A DNA stretch of 6,560 nt from assembly GCA_007129055.1 (NCBI GenBank), contig SKWE01000102.1, positions 1 through 6,560 of the forward strand, in the 5' to 3' direction. This document shows, piece after piece, positions 5,917 through 6,560 of this stretch; position 1 is the first letter of the stretch, and every line of letters starts with the position of its first letter. The notes beneath the pieces are model-generated. The model was not told where the DNA came from, did not search any database, and saw nothing but the letters and a program-made list of their open reading frames with translations. This DNA is from Syntrophomonadaceae bacterium (GTDB lineage Bacteria; Bacillota; Dethiobacteria; DTU022). The translations under genes and the position numbers were made by a program.

Positions 5917-6560
5917 CTACAGCTGGTATACCTCACCCGGTGGGAGAACAACGCAGCGGCTGTCAGTCTTTTCTTCAACCTTCTTTTTAAACTCTTCCGG
6001 ATCTGCTTCTATCACCGGCCAGGTGTTGTAATGATAGGGAATTACCGTTTCCGCTTTTAAAAAGGATGCCGCCACAACTGCATCATCAATGCCCATGGTA
6101 AAGTTGTCGCCGATCGGCAATAGCGCCAGATCCAGCTGATCAAGTTCACCGATCAGTTTCATGTCGCCAAAAAGGGCAGTATCACCGGCGAAGTAGATTT
6201 TTTTGCCATAGTAGTCAACCACGAAGCCGCAGGCATGACCACCCGGGATTCCGGCACCGTGAAAAGCCAGGGTCAGCTTTACCGAACCGAAAGAGAAGCT
6301 GTGCCGCCCTCCAAGGTGCTGGGCGTGGGTTGTGATCCCCTGTTCACCTGCCTGGCCAGCCACCTCTGCTGTGGAAATAATGGTTGCATCATTGGCCTTT
6401 GCTATATCATAAGCATCTCCCAGATGATCTGCATGGCCATGTGAAACAAGAATATAGTCTGCTTTCAGCTCTTCAGCTTTCAACGGGGCGTGTGGGTTCC
6501 CGCTGATAAAAGGATCAAACAACAGGGACTCCTTACCCTCTTCTTTCAATAAAAAACTTG
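5917..6560 (-). CDS. UPF0173-type metallo-beta-lactamase-fold hydrolase (N-terminus cut by window edge)
   Basis: This is a metal-dependent hydrolase of the metallo-beta-lactamase fold, closest in layout to the UPF0173 (YtkL-like) group, whose substrate is not established. With the first residue taken at 6549, the motifs are FDPFISGNP (11-19), the metal-binding SHGHADHLGD (36-45, the HxHxDH motif), a downstream histidine in FHGAGIPGGHACG (97-108), FAGDT (120-124) with its metal-bridging aspartate, PIGDNFTMG (145-153) and PYHYNTWP (171-178). The reading frame stays open to the window edge and the codons before 6549 give SFLL, which fits the family's usual GHS-x-FLL beginning. The TTG at 6549 is therefore not the true start, and perhaps 10-15 residues lie outside. 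It converges with the amidinohydrolase gene. The fold is secure; the function is unknown. Confidence 0.92.
   Translation of the reverse strand, partial: SFLLKEEGKESLLFDPFISGNPHAPLKAEELKADYILVSHGHADHLGDAYDIAKANDATIISTAEVAGQAGEQGITTHAQHLGGRHSFSFGSVKLTLAFHGAGIPGGHACGFVVDYYGKKIYFAGDTALFGDMKLIGELDQLDLALLPIGDNFTMGIDDAVVAASFLKAETVIPYHYNTWPVIEADPEEFKKKVEEKTDSRCVVLPPGEVYQL

Noticed and set aside
6547..6549. TTG as the true start of the metallo-beta-lactamase-fold gene
   Set aside because: The frame is open to the window edge and the upstream codons encode SFLL, matching the usual beginning of the family. The gene is simply cut.

Overview
The window looks like part of the chromosome of an anaerobic Gram-positive bacterium of the Clostridia type (Bacillota), probably an acetogen or syntroph. 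This is inferred from four things seen here: an S-box (SAM-I) riboswitch in front of metK, strong AGGAGG-type ribosome binding sites, a CooC/AcsF-type nickel ATPase that matures anaerobic carbon monoxide dehydrogenase (CODH) or CODH/acetyl-CoA synthase, and moderate GC with clostridial-like promoters. No CODH structural gene lies in the window, so the Wood-Ljungdahl link rests on CooC alone. The species cannot be named.

Layout, left to right. Positions 1-261 hold the N-terminal part of metK on the minus strand, cut by the window edge. Positions 268-542 hold its control region: a TTGACA/TAGTAT promoter, a SAM-I aptamer and an intrinsic terminator. Positions 543-4699 hold one tightly packed minus-strand operon. 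In transcription order it encodes a MoxR-type AAA+ ATPase, a CoxE-like VWA protein, CooC, a phosphoribosyltransferase-domain protein and FabZ. The first two genes overlap by 10 nt and the other gaps are about 15-27 nt. Positions 4700-4902 are an AT-rich divergent promoter region with a 26-bp imperfect palindrome. Positions 4903-5781 hold a plus-strand guanidine-modifying enzyme of the arginine deiminase/dimethylargininase superfamily. Positions 5782-5916, between convergent genes, hold a perfect 31-bp inverted repeat that resembles a REP/MITE-type element. Positions 5917-6560 hold a UPF0173 metallo-beta-lactamase-fold hydrolase on the minus strand, whose N-terminus is cut by the window edge.

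How the genes may work together. MoxR ATPases and CoxE-like VWA proteins act as paired chaperone machines, and the related CoxD/CoxE pair matures the molybdenum-copper CODH of aerobes. Here such a pair is followed directly by CooC, the ATPase that delivers nickel to the unrelated Ni-Fe CODH. The most interesting reading of the window is therefore a three-part, ATP-driven metallocentre-assembly module. That is inference from gene order and motifs. The phosphoribosyltransferase and FabZ at the end of the operon have no obvious tie to it. I see no terminator between fabZ and the metK promoter, so operon readthrough would enter the metK riboswitch.
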